Below, in pieces: positions 33,198 to 42,379 of a stretch of 59,971 bases of DNA. The notes beneath the pieces are model-generated. The model was not told the DNA's origin. It worked only from the letters and a program-made list of their open reading frames with translations, and ran no database searches. The translations under genes were made by a program, and so were the position numbers. The stretch's first letter is position 1; each line of letters opens with the position of its first letter. The stretch is taken from IMG/VR virus record IMGVR_UViG_3300048556_000258, positions 1 through 59,971 of that record. One strand, written 5' to 3'. This DNA is from a virus.

Positions 33198-36100
33198 TTA
33201 TTCTCCTTCTAAGGTTGCTACTTTGGCTTCTAATGTTTCAATTCTTTCCATTGCTTCTTGTAGTGCTTTGACTGCTTTCATGTAGAGTATTGAATATTTG
33301 ACTTTCTTAGTTGTTGTTCCTAAATCTTTATTTTTTCTATCTCGGTCTGTAGTATTTTTTACAAGTCCATACATTCCTGCTGTTTCAACTTCTTGAGCAA
33401 TTACTCCTAATCTCCAATGAGAATCAGAGTCACCAGTTGCAACATCTGTTTTAAATTTAAAGTTACGAACTTTTAAGGCTTTTATGTCTTCCCATTGTGA
33501 TGAAGCATCTTTTATCTGTTCTTTAAGTTTTTCATCAGAAAACCCAGTATAGCTATTATTTTGATTTTCAATATCTCCATTACTCCAAATTAATATTCTG
33601 TTAGTAGTGGAATCAAAACAATTTAAAAAATAACTAGACTCGTTATTAGGAGTTGCTGCAGAAAAATCCATAAGCAATCCATAAGGTGCTGAAGCATGGC
33701 TGTTTTCTATAAATGCAGTTATATCCCCAAGGTCTTGATGAAGAACATGAGATGTTGAACCTGTCATAGTTCTAGTTGAATCACTAATGTCAGGTGACAT
33801 GTTACTATACCCAGTATTACTAATATAGAATCTTGGATTACCATCACCATCTGATAAAATAATTCTATTGCTTGATGTTCTTATGTCTAATCCATATTGA
33901 TTGCCGTTGTAACGACCTAAGATGGAGTTGCTTCCACCAGTACTTACTGTTGCTCCAGAATCATTTCCAACAAAAGTGTTATACCCACCAGTTTCTGTTA
34001 ATTGCCCAGCATCCTTACCAATTAAGGTGTTGTGAGTTCCTGTTGTTAGCGTTGTTCCAGAATTATGTCCAACTGCTGTGTTCTGAGAACCTGTAGTATT
34101 AGAATCTAAAGCTCTATAACCTACACCTGTATTTCCTGTACCAGTGGTATTAAGCTCCATTACTTGATAGCCAACACCTGTGTTATCAGATGCTATGTTG
34201 CTTAATAAAGTTTTAGTGCCTATCGCAGTATTTTGACCACCTGTAGTATTTGCACCTAAAGCTCCATAACCAACGGCTACATTTAATCCACCAGTAGTAT
34301 TTGCATCAAGGGCTTCACCACCTACTGCTGTATTAAGAGTACCTGTATTGTTAAGTAGTGCGTTATACCCCACAGCTGTGTTATTAGATGCTGTAGTGTT
34401 TAAATTTAATGCACCTCTTCCAACAGCAGTATTATTACTGCCAGTGGTGTTTGAAACCATAGAATAACCAACCGCAGTATTGTCATCACCAGTTGAATTT
34501 GCTTTTAGTGCTTGCCTACCCAATGCTGTATTGATTGTACCTGTTGTATTGTTTTGCAAGGACTCAAAACCAACTGCTGTGTTGTTAGATGCTGTAGTGT
34601 TTGCTTTTAGTGCATCTTTTCCTAAAGCAACATTATTTGAACCAGTTGTATTGTAAAAAAGTGCTTGATGACCTGCCACCACATTGTCAGCACCAGTAGT
34701 ATTTGTATAAAAAGAATAAGTGCCTAAAGTAGTGTTGTTACCTCCAGTTGTAGTGCTGTAGGCTGACGCAAAACCCACTGCTGTATTGTTATCTACTGTG
34801 GTAAGTGAATATAATGCTGTTGCACCTAATGCTGTCGTACTTGAAGCTGTAGTAGCTGTATTCATTGCTTGAGTTCCAACTGCCACACCATTATTTGCTG
34901 TCGTACTTGCTTTAGCAGAATCTTTACCGATTGCTGTAAGATTAGTTCCTGTAGTGTTTGCAGTTAATGCTAGATAGCCCACTGCTGTATTGTTACTTGC
35001 TGTGGTTATAGAATCACCTGCTAGACCACCTATTAATGTATTTCCAGTTCCTGTTGTTATTACTTCACCTGCACCATATCCAACTGCTGTATTATAAGAA
35101 TTTGTGGCAGAAGTGAAGTTTTGTGAAGCTAAAGCATTAAATCCAATAGCAACAGTTCTGCTACCTTGAGTATCAGTGGTTAAGGCTTGAAAACCAAGTA
35201 CTGTATTTCTATCTGCATCAGTTAAAGCATCCCCCGAAAGACCACCTATTAGAGTGTTTTGAGTTCCTGTTGTTACTGATTTACCTGTATTATGCCCAAC
35301 TGCCGTATTATAAGCATCTGTTGCTCCAGAAAAACTTTGTGATTGTAAGGCTTTTGAGCCAATAGCAATACTGTTATTTCCTTTTACATCTGCACTTAAA
35401 GCATTGTATCCAAGAGCCACATTTTCTGCACCAGTAGTATTTGCAGTTAGTGCATTAGTTCCCACTGCTGTATTTAAAGTACCAGTAGTGTTTGCCTTTA
35501 AAGCACGATAACCAACTGCTGTGTTGTTACTTGCAGTAGTGTTTGCATTTAAAGCACCACCACCTACTGCTACGTTATTTGTGCCTGTCGTATTATTACC
35601 TAAAGTTGCGGCGGCTGAAGCATCAATGCCACCCACACCTGTATTATCAACACCTGTTGTATTGCCGTTTAAAACAGAACGACCAATAGCAGTTATACGA
35701 GTTCCAGAAGTGTTAGCATATCCTGCTTGATACCCCACTGCTGTGTTGTTATCTCCTGTAGTATTTGTAAATAGTGCATCCTTACCAACGGCTGTGTTAT
35801 TAGAAGCTGTAGTATTATTAGCCAAAGCTCTGCGACCAAGAGCAGTATTAGTTGCTCCTGTTGTATTGTCTTGTAAAGCATTATGCCCAAGTGCTGTATT
35901 GTCAGAAGCTGTGGTGTTAGATGAAAGAGCATAACTACCAACAGCTACATTAACATCACCTGTAGTATTTGCAGTTAGTGTATTATACCCCACGGCTGTG
36001 TTGGCAGAAGCTGTGGTGTTTGAAACTAAGGCATCACGACCTATTGCTATGTTGTTAGAGCCAGTTGTATTTACTAGACCCGCTTCTTTTCCCATAAATA

Positions 36101-36767
36101 CATTGTCTGCACCTGTAGTATTGGCTTCACCTGCTCTATGACCAACTGTTGTGTTGCCTGAACCTGAAGTATTTGCACTCAAAGAACCAGACCCTATTGC
36201 AGTATTGTTGCCACCACTTAAAGACCCATCATCTAATGCAGTATTACCCAAAGCTACGTTATTTGTGCCAGTTGGATAATTACCATCTAGCTTGATTGTG
36301 CCACCATCTACTGAGAGGTTACCTGCTATGTCTACTGCACCATCTATGTCTACAGCATCAAGATTAGTTGTTCCATCAACGTCTATGTCTCCTGATATAT
36401 CTAATGAAGTACCCGTTAAAACACCTGTAACAGCAAGTGTACCCGCCATTGTGACGTTACCATCAAACGTGCCACCATCTGCCTTGCTTACTGTATCGGC
36501 TACAGAAAATACATCATAAACAATAACCTCAACAATATCGTTTACTGGCAATCCTGGGTCAAAAACAATAGATGTACCACTAGTGGCAGTGTAATCTGCA
36601 TCACCTAGCTTTACACCATTTACATACACATCAACGTAGTTGCTATCTCTGTAGCTTAAAGAAACGCCCTCGGCTCCCGCTCCACTGAATGTTGTCTGTG
36701 AAGCAGTAGCAGTATAGGTATGTTTTTGTCTAACTCCGTTGGAAGGAGATACTCCTATGTATGCCAT
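33198..36767 (-). CDS. giant repeat fibre, YadA-like beta-roll with S74 chaperone
   Basis: A 1189-residue tail fibre. Residues 1-160 form an attachment region. Residues about 169-955 hold roughly 45 repeats of about 17 residues with consensus N-T-A-V-G-x-x-A-L-x-x-N-T-T-G-x-x, the left-handed beta-roll repeat of YadA-type adhesin heads. The C-terminus is a Peptidase_S74 intramolecular chaperone: F-S-D-E-K-L-K with the Ser and Lys of the self-cleavage dyad, then W-R-L-G-V-I-A-Q-E-V and a closing coiled coil. It should trimerise, then shed the chaperone. Confidence 0.85.
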   Translation of the reverse strand: MAYIGVSPSNGVRQKHTYTATASQTTFSGAGAEGVSLSYRDSNYVDVYVNGVKLGDADYTATSGTSIVFDPGLPVNDIVEVIVYDVFSVADTVSKADGGTFDGNVTMAGTLAVTGVLTGTSLDISGDIDVDGTTNLDAVDIDGAVDIAGNLSVDGGTIKLDGNYPTGTNNVALGNTALDDGSLSGGNNTAIGSGSLSANTSGSGNTTVGHRAGEANTTGADNVFMGKEAGLVNTTGSNNIAIGRDALVSNTTASANTAVGYNTLTANTTGDVNVAVGSYALSSNTTASDNTALGHNALQDNTTGATNTALGRRALANNTTASNNTAVGKDALFTNTTGDNNTAVGYQAGYANTSGTRITAIGRSVLNGNTTGVDNTGVGGIDASAAATLGNNTTGTNNVAVGGGALNANTTASNNTAVGYRALKANTTGTLNTAVGTNALTANTTGAENVALGYNALSADVKGNNSIAIGSKALQSQSFSGATDAYNTAVGHNTGKSVTTGTQNTLIGGLSGDALTDADRNTVLGFQALTTDTQGSRTVAIGFNALASQNFTSATNSYNTAVGYGAGEVITTGTGNTLIGGLAGDSITTASNNTAVGYLALTANTTGTNLTAIGKDSAKASTTANNGVAVGTQAMNTATTASSTTALGATALYSLTTVDNNTAVGFASAYSTTTGGNNTTLGTYSFYTNTTGADNVVAGHQALFYNTTGSNNVALGKDALKANTTASNNTAVGFESLQNNTTGTINTALGRQALKANSTGDDNTAVGYSMVSNTTGSNNTAVGRGALNLNTTASNNTAVGYNALLNNTGTLNTAVGGEALDANTTGGLNVAVGYGALGANTTGGQNTAIGTKTLLSNIASDNTGVGYQVMELNTTGTGNTGVGYRALDSNTTGSQNTAVGHNSGTTLTTGTHNTLIGKDAGQLTETGGYNTFVGNDSGATVSTGGSNSILGRYNGNQYGLDIRTSSNRIILSDGDGNPRFYISNTGYSNMSPDISDSTRTMTGSTSHVLHQDLGDITAFIENSHASAPYGLLMDFSAATPNNESSYFLNCFDSTTNRILIWSNGDIENQNNSYTGFSDEKLKEQIKDASSQWEDIKALKVRNFKFKTDVATGDSDSHWRLGVIAQEVETAGMYGLVKNTTDRDRKNKDLGTTTKKVKYSILYMKAVKALQEAMERIETLEAKVATLEGE
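33900..36263 (-). repeat. about 45 tandem 51-bp-class repeats inside the fibre gene
   Basis: The DNA encodes N-T-A-V-G-type units of mostly 17 codons. Some units are longer (inserts such as S-Q-S-F-S-G-A-T-D-A-Y and S-Q-N-F-T-S-A-T-N-S-Y) and one is shorter. Units differ in sequence but repeat many identical 12-18-base blocks, so the array is prone to expansion and contraction. Confidence 0.85.
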
Positions 36768-36770
36768 TAA

Positions 36771-37031
36771 TTATACCTCTTGGTTAGCCAAATGTTCTGC
36801 GTAGGCTGTCTTGATTGCATCTGTATGTACTGCATTGCATATTGCTTGTACTTCTGCACTCTCATTGGCTAAGTCATCTGCACTTATATTAGGTGCAACA
36901 ACGTGCCTTGAGAAGCTTCTGCTTATCTCTGTGCCATCTCTCTTGATAACTGTGGCAGTTCTTACTTGAACGTGCTTGAAACCACCTACGACTTCTATTT
37001 TGTCTTGTATTGTCTCTTCTGTTAATGCCAT
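36771..37031 (-). CDS. small fibre-cluster protein, 86 aa
   Basis: An 86-residue protein with D-K-I-E-V-V-G-x-F-K-H-V-Q-V-R-T-A-T-V-I and R-S-F-S-R-H-V-V-A-P. I associate this pattern with small proteins beside marine phage tail fibres. Function unknown; assembly or hinge roles are possible. It sits three bases before the giant fibre gene. Confidence 0.65.
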   Translation of the reverse strand: MALTEETIQDKIEVVGGFKHVQVRTATVIKRDGTEISRSFSRHVVAPNISADDLANESAEVQAICNAVHTDAIKTAYAEHLANQEV

Positions 37032-37079
37032 TTTTATCTCCTTTTGGTTAATGGACTGACTACCCTATATCCAATAGGG

Positions 37080-38969
37080 TTATGCTGTTTTATATGTAAT
37101 AGAAACTGCAAACCTGTCACTTGCTCCTATGTGGGTATCACTTAAACTAGCTGCTCCTCCTCCAGAAATTGATACTCTAAATTGAAATACAGAAGCCCCA
37201 GTTGTAACATACGGACAACAGTCCACTGTATTAGTAGGATAGGTTACACCACCACTACTTGAATCAAAAATAACACCACCACCTGCACTTCTTTCAGCTA
37301 AACCACTAGTGTCCCCAGAAGCAAAAGGTAAGCTGACAAGAATAGTGCCAACGGCTGTTGAGGCTGTTATGTGAATTTGACCTTGAACATGAACTGTATT
37401 TCCAATTTTAGTATACAAAAGATATGTAGCACTATCACCAGTTGTCATACTGCCAGATGTACCTCCAGTTATAGTCGGTTGGTATGAACCCTCTTCATAG
37501 TCATCAAGCTCATTTGCTGAACCAGTGCCACCTAAATGAATACCACCTGAAATATAAATGTGCCTAAATCTCTCAGATGTATTTCCTAAATCATTAGCAT
37601 TATCAGTTAAAGGATATACATGACCATCAAATTTAGCTTGTGAGTTTGCACCAGAACCTCCAAATAATTGTAGTATGTTGTTACTAGCACCTGCAACATT
37701 AAAAAACATATCATCTGTTGCTGTAATTACTAAATCAGTAGTGTTATCATTACCAATACTTCCTACAGCAGTGTTGTCTTTCCTAAACTCTACAATAGTT
37801 CCATCATTTGTTTCTCTGTTTAAAAATAAAGAAATATTGCTATCTCTAGTAAAAGAAGCATACCCAGAAGAGCCAAGAGTTATCCCTGGAAATTCTGCTC
37901 CAGTAGAAGTTTTCCCCACCAACACGTTGCCACTGCTGTCTATTCTCATGCGTTCTGCACCACCAGTGTGAATTGTTATTAAGTCTGAACCCTCAAACTG
38001 TATGCCAGTATTACCATCATTTTGACCATATATATTTGAAGTTAATACACTACCTGATAGGTAGAGGTCTTTGAAGCGACCTGCAGGTTCACCTAAATCT
38101 ATTGCTCCATTTATTTTTGCACCAGTAGTAGCATTTACTGAATAAATGCTATTATCACCATCATGAAATCTTAATCCAGTATCACCAGTACCAATATATA
38201 AATCTCCATTTGAAGTACCAATACTTCCTACAACAGTGTTGTCTTTTCTAAACTCAATTAAATTGCCATCACTTGTTTTTCTATTAAGAAACATATTAGT
38301 ATTGTTGTCTCTTGTAGAAACTATAGTACCACTTCCCTCAATTTCAGTTCCTGCGACATTTGCAGTTTGGTCAGTCTTGCCCACCAACAAGTTGCCACTA
38401 CTGTCTATTCTCATGCGTTCTACATTATTTGTATAAAAACTCATAGGAATATTTATCAATGTTTTAATGAATAATTCAGTTGAACGGCTTTGAAATTGAC
38501 TATAAGTAGTTCCACTGTCGTTGCTTTCAAAATTTAATTGACCTATGTTATCTGCACTTCTTCCTCTTAGTTGTATTCCATTAGCTGAACTATCAGAAAC
38601 TACATCTAAAGGAAAATTAGGACTACTAGTACCAATACCTACATTACCTGCACTATCAATTTGTAAATGAACATCTCTTGATGTGTTGTTTGAGGAGTAA
38701 GTTCCTAACTCAAGATTATTTCCAGTGCCACCACCAACAAACTTATGTCTAGAACCACTAGTAAATTTTATATCATCAGCAGTTATAACCTCACCAGATA
38801 CATCAAGTGTTCCGTCTATATCAGTATTATCAAGATTGGTTATTCCATCTATATCTGCATTTCCACTAACATCAAGAGAACCAGCATCAACCTCACCACT
38901 AAACGTACCTGTAGTGGTATCAATAACAGTTGCAATAATGTCAGCAGGTTTTTTACCTATATATGGCAT
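37080..38969 (-). CDS. tail fibre with duplicated shaft module
   Basis: A 629-residue fibre. The N-terminus P-Y-I-G-K-K-P-A-D-I-I-A-T-V is a common attachment module. The shaft contains V-G-I-G-T-S-S-P and two copies of a module with F-L-N-R-x-T-x-D-G, E-F-R-K-D-N-T-x-V-G-S-I-G and M-R-I-D-S-S-G-N-x-L-V-G-K-T. The C-terminal 150 residues are a beta-rich domain (Y-T-K-I-G-N-T-V-H-V-Q-G) likely to bind a receptor or end the trimer. No S74 motif is visible here. Confidence 0.75.
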   Translation of the reverse strand: MPYIGKKPADIIATVIDTTTGTFSGEVDAGSLDVSGNADIDGITNLDNTDIDGTLDVSGEVITADDIKFTSGSRHKFVGGGTGNNLELGTYSSNNTSRDVHLQIDSAGNVGIGTSSPNFPLDVVSDSSANGIQLRGRSADNIGQLNFESNDSGTTYSQFQSRSTELFIKTLINIPMSFYTNNVERMRIDSSGNLLVGKTDQTANVAGTEIEGSGTIVSTRDNNTNMFLNRKTSDGNLIEFRKDNTVVGSIGTSNGDLYIGTGDTGLRFHDGDNSIYSVNATTGAKINGAIDLGEPAGRFKDLYLSGSVLTSNIYGQNDGNTGIQFEGSDLITIHTGGAERMRIDSSGNVLVGKTSTGAEFPGITLGSSGYASFTRDSNISLFLNRETNDGTIVEFRKDNTAVGSIGNDNTTDLVITATDDMFFNVAGASNNILQLFGGSGANSQAKFDGHVYPLTDNANDLGNTSERFRHIYISGGIHLGGTGSANELDDYEEGSYQPTITGGTSGSMTTGDSATYLLYTKIGNTVHVQGQIHITASTAVGTILVSLPFASGDTSGLAERSAGGGVIFDSSSGGVTYPTNTVDCCPYVTTGASVFQFRVSISGGGAASLSDTHIGASDRFAVSITYKTA

Positions 38970-38970
38970 A

Positions 38971-39309
38971 TTATGTTATCTCCATTATACTCATAGTCGC
39001 ACTGATCTTATCAGCTATAGAAGAAGAAACCTTTACTATGTCTGTCGTCTCAACAACTATTTTATTACCAGACATAATCTCTAAACTACCCCCAACTGGA
39101 ATAGGAGCATCTTTAATTACAGTCGATGTAACACTAGCACTTGTATCTACGATTTCAACAGTAGCCGATACTTGGGCTGTATGAACATTACAAAGAGTCA
39201 ATCCTAATATTATAGTGGTTGTCGAACTAGGAACTGTATACAAAGCATCTGTCGTATCTGCAACCGAGGACATCACTGCATTGTTTACTAGTTTAAATGT
39301 ATTAGCCAT
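38971..39309 (-). CDS. small beta-rich structural protein
   Basis: A 112-residue Thr/Ser/Val-rich protein with L-Y-T-V-P-S-S-T-T-T-I-I-L-G and I-P-V-G-G-S-L-E-I-M-S-G-N-K-I-V-V. It resembles the 25263-25652 product in outline, so the two may be related small decoration proteins. Its stop lies one base upstream of the start of the 629-residue fibre. Confidence 0.55.
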   Translation of the reverse strand: MANTFKLVNNAVMSSVADTTDALYTVPSSTTTIILGLTLCNVHTAQVSATVEIVDTSASVTSTVIKDAPIPVGGSLEIMSGNKIVVETTDIVKVSSSIADKISATMSIMEIT

Positions 39310-39319
39310 TCTTTATCTC

Positions 39320-40117
39320 CTATCCAAGAGCAATCGCAAGTGCAGTTGCTTCATTAGATGCCTCTGTTAATGTTGTTGCACCTATGTCATTTAATACTTC
39401 ACTAGCACTACGGCCCTCTACACTTGTGCCATTTATTCTTAAAAAATCATCATCCGCTACTGTTGAATCAGCAACCAAAACATTACCATTAGAAATACCA
39501 GTTGATAAAGTAGCTGTTGTAGTTATTGGCGTGCCATTTAACGTCATGGCATCAGCTTCTAATGTGCCATCTATATCTGCATCGCCAGATATATCCAAAG
39601 TTGCAGCATCGAGTTCACCAGTTAGCGTTACGTTTCTAAAACCAGTTATGTCTTTATTTATATCAACAACGGCTGCTTTAGATGCTGATATTGTACCAGC
39701 AGTAACGTCATCTATAGATTCTAAATCATTTTCATTTATATTAGCGTTACCAATTATAAAGCTATCTGCTGTTACAGAACCACTAATTGTTGTATTTCCA
39801 CTAGCATCTAAAAAAACTGTCTTTGCAGCTGGTAATGTACAAAAAACTGTTCTTGTACCTGCACTCCAGTTCACGGCACTGCCAGAATTAGAACTGGCTA
39901 ATATTGTTGTTCTTGCTAAAGTTGTACCAGAAGCAGTAAAAGTCCCAAGACCAACCTCAAAGTCTACATTGTCGGTACACGCATAATATGTTGTATCCCC
40001 GTCACTAAGATTGGCAGTAAAAGTCTCAAAACCAGTAACGGCACCACCTAATGTAAGGGTGCCAGTACCAGTTGTTGTGGTTGTTTCTTTTACTCTATCT
40101 GATATTACTAGTGCCAT
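39320..40117 (-). CDS. short tail fibre / baseplate-like structural protein
   Basis: A 265-residue protein. The N-terminus R-V-K-E-T-T-T-T-T-G-T-G-T-L-T-L-G-G-A-V and T-Y-Y-A-C-T-D belong to a module common in marine phage fibres. The C-terminal half has repeated L-D-I-S-G-D-A-D-I-D-G-T segments that also occur near the N-termini of the 629- and 1189-residue fibres. This shared module suggests that these proteins dock in similar ways. Confidence 0.65.
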   Translation of the reverse strand: MALVISDRVKETTTTTGTGTLTLGGAVTGFETFTANLSDGDTTYYACTDNVDFEVGLGTFTASGTTLARTTILASSNSGSAVNWSAGTRTVFCTLPAAKTVFLDASGNTTISGSVTADSFIIGNANINENDLESIDDVTAGTISASKAAVVDINKDITGFRNVTLTGELDAATLDISGDADIDGTLEADAMTLNGTPITTTATLSTGISNGNVLVADSTVADDDFLRINGTSVEGRSASEVLNDIGATTLTEASNEATALAIALG

Positions 40118-40548
40118 TACTTCAACTCTATTGTCAGATTCCCTGCATTGATTCTAAATATATCACCATCAGCTATTGTTTTATTAGCATCCAAAGCTCC
40201 CACAAATAGTATGTTACCACTGCTAGAAGCATCTGCGACAAATACATGAGTGATTGTCTCTGTTGTGCCACCAGATGCTGGGTACTCAATATTTGCAGAG
40301 TTAGTGGCAGTTTGGGTGTCTGTGCTATCATCACCTATTGTAGTCCAGTTCGCTGCAGTAACTTGTTGTCTTGCATAATTTGTAAAGGTTGCTTCTGTTA
40401 ATGAACCAGTTTCAGCGGCGGATACGGCTGTTGCAAGACCAACGTAAATACTATCTCCTGGACTAGAAAAGCTTAGAGAATTATTCTTAAATATGTAATG
40501 TAATAATCTTCTCTCTAAATAGTTGCTTGCTGCATTTGCTGTTGCCAT
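40117..40548 (-). CDS. tail fibre-family small protein
   Basis: A 143-residue protein with N-Y-L-E-R-R-L-L-H-Y-I-F near the start, Y-V-G-L-A-T-A, Y-A-R-Q-Q-V-T-A and I-T-H-V-F-V-A-D-A-S-S-S-G-N. This is the layout of a widespread phage virion family often labelled tail fibre protein. It starts 10 bases after the adaptor gene and overlaps the next gene by one base. Confidence 0.7.
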   Translation of the reverse strand: MATANAASNYLERRLLHYIFKNNSLSFSSPGDSIYVGLATAVSAAETGSLTEATFTNYARQQVTAANWTTIGDDSTDTQTATNSANIEYPASGGTTETITHVFVADASSSGNILFVGALDANKTIADGDIFRINAGNLTIELK

Positions 40549-40557
40549 TTTTAACTC

Positions 40558-41205
40558 CTATGTTCTTGGTCTGGAAGGTAGACCCATTCTATAGCCATCT
40601 GTATTTTCTCTTGCTTCTCCAAAGTCTTTTAGTCTTTCCATATATTGCATGTACAAATCCATATAATTTTTTATGACATCTGGCTCACCTTTCATAAAAG
40701 TATAAGCTTCTATAAGACATCCATATAACAATGCAAAAGGAGCGTTTGTACTTATCCAAGTTGTACCACCGTCTGCTCCTGCGGTCAAACTATCGGGTCT
40801 ATAATAATAATGTAGTTCTACCGCATAATTAGAGTCTGGAATGGGGGCCACAACAAAGTTAGATATGTCAAATTGTGCATAATATCTTGGTCTTCCTGTA
40901 GAAGAGGAACCATTATATGCTTCTTGTAAAAAGTTAACATCTTTGTGTAATAAAAACTGTTCACTTCCAGCCGTTGTTATTTGAAGAGAGAAAGAAGAAA
41001 GATAGTCTGTTGGTAAACTTAAATATTTATCATTTGAGGTAAAAGCAGACGTTACGTTTTTCCTGAATAAATCTAAATCTACCGATTTAAATATTTTTTC
41101 TTCAGCGGCTTTAATAAAATTATTAAGATTGTTAACAAATACAGTTTCATCATTATCTGTATAATCTTGTATAGCTGTTTTTAATTGTGCGTATGTAAAA
41201 CTCAT
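40558..41205 (-). CDS. tail adaptor / connector protein (SU10-adaptor-like)
   Basis: A 215-residue protein. The ATG at 41205 (MSFTYAQL) is preferred over an upstream GTG. Features are the helical N-terminus with A-I-Q-D-Y-T-D-N-D-E-T-x-F, A-A-E-E-K-I-F, L-P-T-D-Y-L, and the C-terminal Y-M-E-R-L-K-D-F. This layout fits the podovirus adaptor family between portal and tail. It sits next to the gp4-like gene, as expected for connector genes. Confidence 0.7.
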   Translation of the reverse strand: MSFTYAQLKTAIQDYTDNDETVFVNNLNNFIKAAEEKIFKSVDLDLFRKNVTSAFTSNDKYLSLPTDYLSSFSLQITTAGSEQFLLHKDVNFLQEAYNGSSSTGRPRYYAQFDISNFVVAPIPDSNYAVELHYYYRPDSLTAGADGGTTWISTNAPFALLYGCLIEAYTFMKGEPDVIKNYMDLYMQYMERLKDFGEARENTDGYRMGLPSRPRT

Positions 41206-41206
41206 T

Positions 41207-41710
41207 TTAAGCACTCACCGTGGTTGGACCTGCTGTAGCTCGACTTCCTCCGCCTACAATACCACCTATTGTAGCGGTTTCTCCATTAGCTGTAAATGTA
41301 TAACTATCTGTAGTAACAACCGTAATCGTATAACCAGAATCTTGTTCTAAAACAGCTTTGGTAAAACCATCAAAACCATATACATTTCTAAACCTCACTG
41401 TATCACCTGTAGTTCTCCCATGACCAAACTCTCTTACAGTTATAACACTTGAGCCAGATGAGCTTGATATAAACGGGTTTAAAGGTAATAAGACTTCTAT
41501 AGGATTTTCTGTACGACTTGGTCTAGCATCTCGTAAAGCTTCGGGGTCTGCTACAGTTCTAAAAGGACCTAATTGAGGGTGTTTAGCCTCAAATTCATCC
41601 GGACCTACTAACGAACCATTCCACTCTTTTTTTAAATCACGATATTTATATCGCATACCGGATCTATCTGATATGCCATATGCGTGTTTTCCTGTAGCGA
41701 ACCTAGCCAT
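41207..41710 (-). CDS. connector-region structural protein
   Basis: A 167-residue protein. The first 75 residues are charged (K-Y-R-D-L-K-K-E-W-N-G, P-D-E-F-E-x-K-H-P-Q). The second half is a small beta domain with G-D-T-V-R-F-R-N and Y-T-F-T-A-N-G. It lies between two connector genes and overlaps the next start by one base. The role is inferred from position. Confidence 0.6.
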   Translation of the reverse strand: MARFATGKHAYGISDRSGMRYKYRDLKKEWNGSLVGPDEFEAKHPQLGPFRTVADPEALRDARPSRTENPIEVLLPLNPFISSSSGSSVITVREFGHGRTTGDTVRFRNVYGFDGFTKAVLEQDSGYTITVVTTDSYTFTANGETATIGGIVGGGSRATAGPTTVSA

Positions 41711-42378
41711 TAGTTAGATCTCAGATAAGAATATTGTGGACTTACCGTAAAACTAGAGCGATCCCTATCTTCTCCTATAGCTCTTTCAAACTCTTCTTCA
41801 TAAATCGCTTTTAACATTTGAGTTCTTTGTGGAGCTTTCTTTAAAGAAAGATAATATGCTAAACCAGCGGACAAACACGGGTAAAACCTAAAAGGAACAT
41901 CCATGGTATTGGTTTGAGTATCAACATCCTCTATTCTAGTAAGAGCATCATAATGAATAACATCTGTACTATTTTCTGGAGTAGGCCATATTTTTAAAGT
42001 AGGTGTTATCTGTCTATCAAGAAAAAACTGAGTCGGTCTACCCGTGGTAGACTTGTTAGGTATAGCTAAATCATCAGATCGACTAACTCTTGTCATAGAA
42101 AAGTCAGTACCGGATCGCCTTACAACTAAATTCAGAACATCTATTACATCTGTTCCTAAAGAATATTCTCGATCTCCTGACGTAAGTGCTTGTGTTCTTT
42201 GAGATATAGTCCATTGATTCAAACCTCTATTTGCCCATTCTGCAAACATAAGATTTAAAGAACGCCTAGCTGTAGTTAAATCATAACCTGTTCTTACTTC
42301 TAAACCGCATCTTTCAAAAGCTTCTTCTATGTATTCTGCGGCATCTAGCTCAAAATTTGTGGAATTAGATGTTGCCAT
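41710..42378 (-). CDS. head-tail connector, P22 gp4-like
   Basis: A 222-residue protein. Recognised features are I-E-E-A-F-E-R-C-G, A-R-R-S-L-N-L-M-F-A-E-W-A-N-R-G-L-N-Q-W, Y-x-L-G-T-D-V-I-D-V and a C-terminal A-Y-Y-L-S-L-K-K-A. This matches the gp4-type head-completion proteins that bind the portal and extend the DNA channel. It is followed by other connector genes in the order seen in marine podoviruses. Confidence 0.8.
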   Translation of the reverse strand: MATSNSTNFELDAAEYIEEAFERCGLEVRTGYDLTTARRSLNLMFAEWANRGLNQWTISQRTQALTSGDREYSLGTDVIDVLNLVVRRSGTDFSMTRVSRSDDLAIPNKSTTGRPTQFFLDRQITPTLKIWPTPENSTDVIHYDALTRIEDVDTQTNTMDVPFRFYPCLSAGLAYYLSLKKAPQRTQMLKAIYEEEFERAIGEDRDRSSFTVSPQYSYLRSN

Positions 42379-42379
42379 A

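Noticed and set aside
33900-36263. Repeat array considered as a CRISPR or non-coding satellite
   Set aside because: The units are in frame, encode a regular beta-roll repeat and lack the constant-repeat/variable-spacer pattern.
31865-38642. Repeated fibre segments considered as template and variable repeats of a diversity-generating retroelement
   Set aside because: No reverse transcriptase gene is present, and the differences between copies are not adenine-specific.
39384-39986. A 200-codon plus-strand frame opposite a fibre gene
   Set aside because: Long antisense frames are expected opposite Thr/Ser/Ala-rich genes; composition is Val/Ser/Leu-like without motifs.
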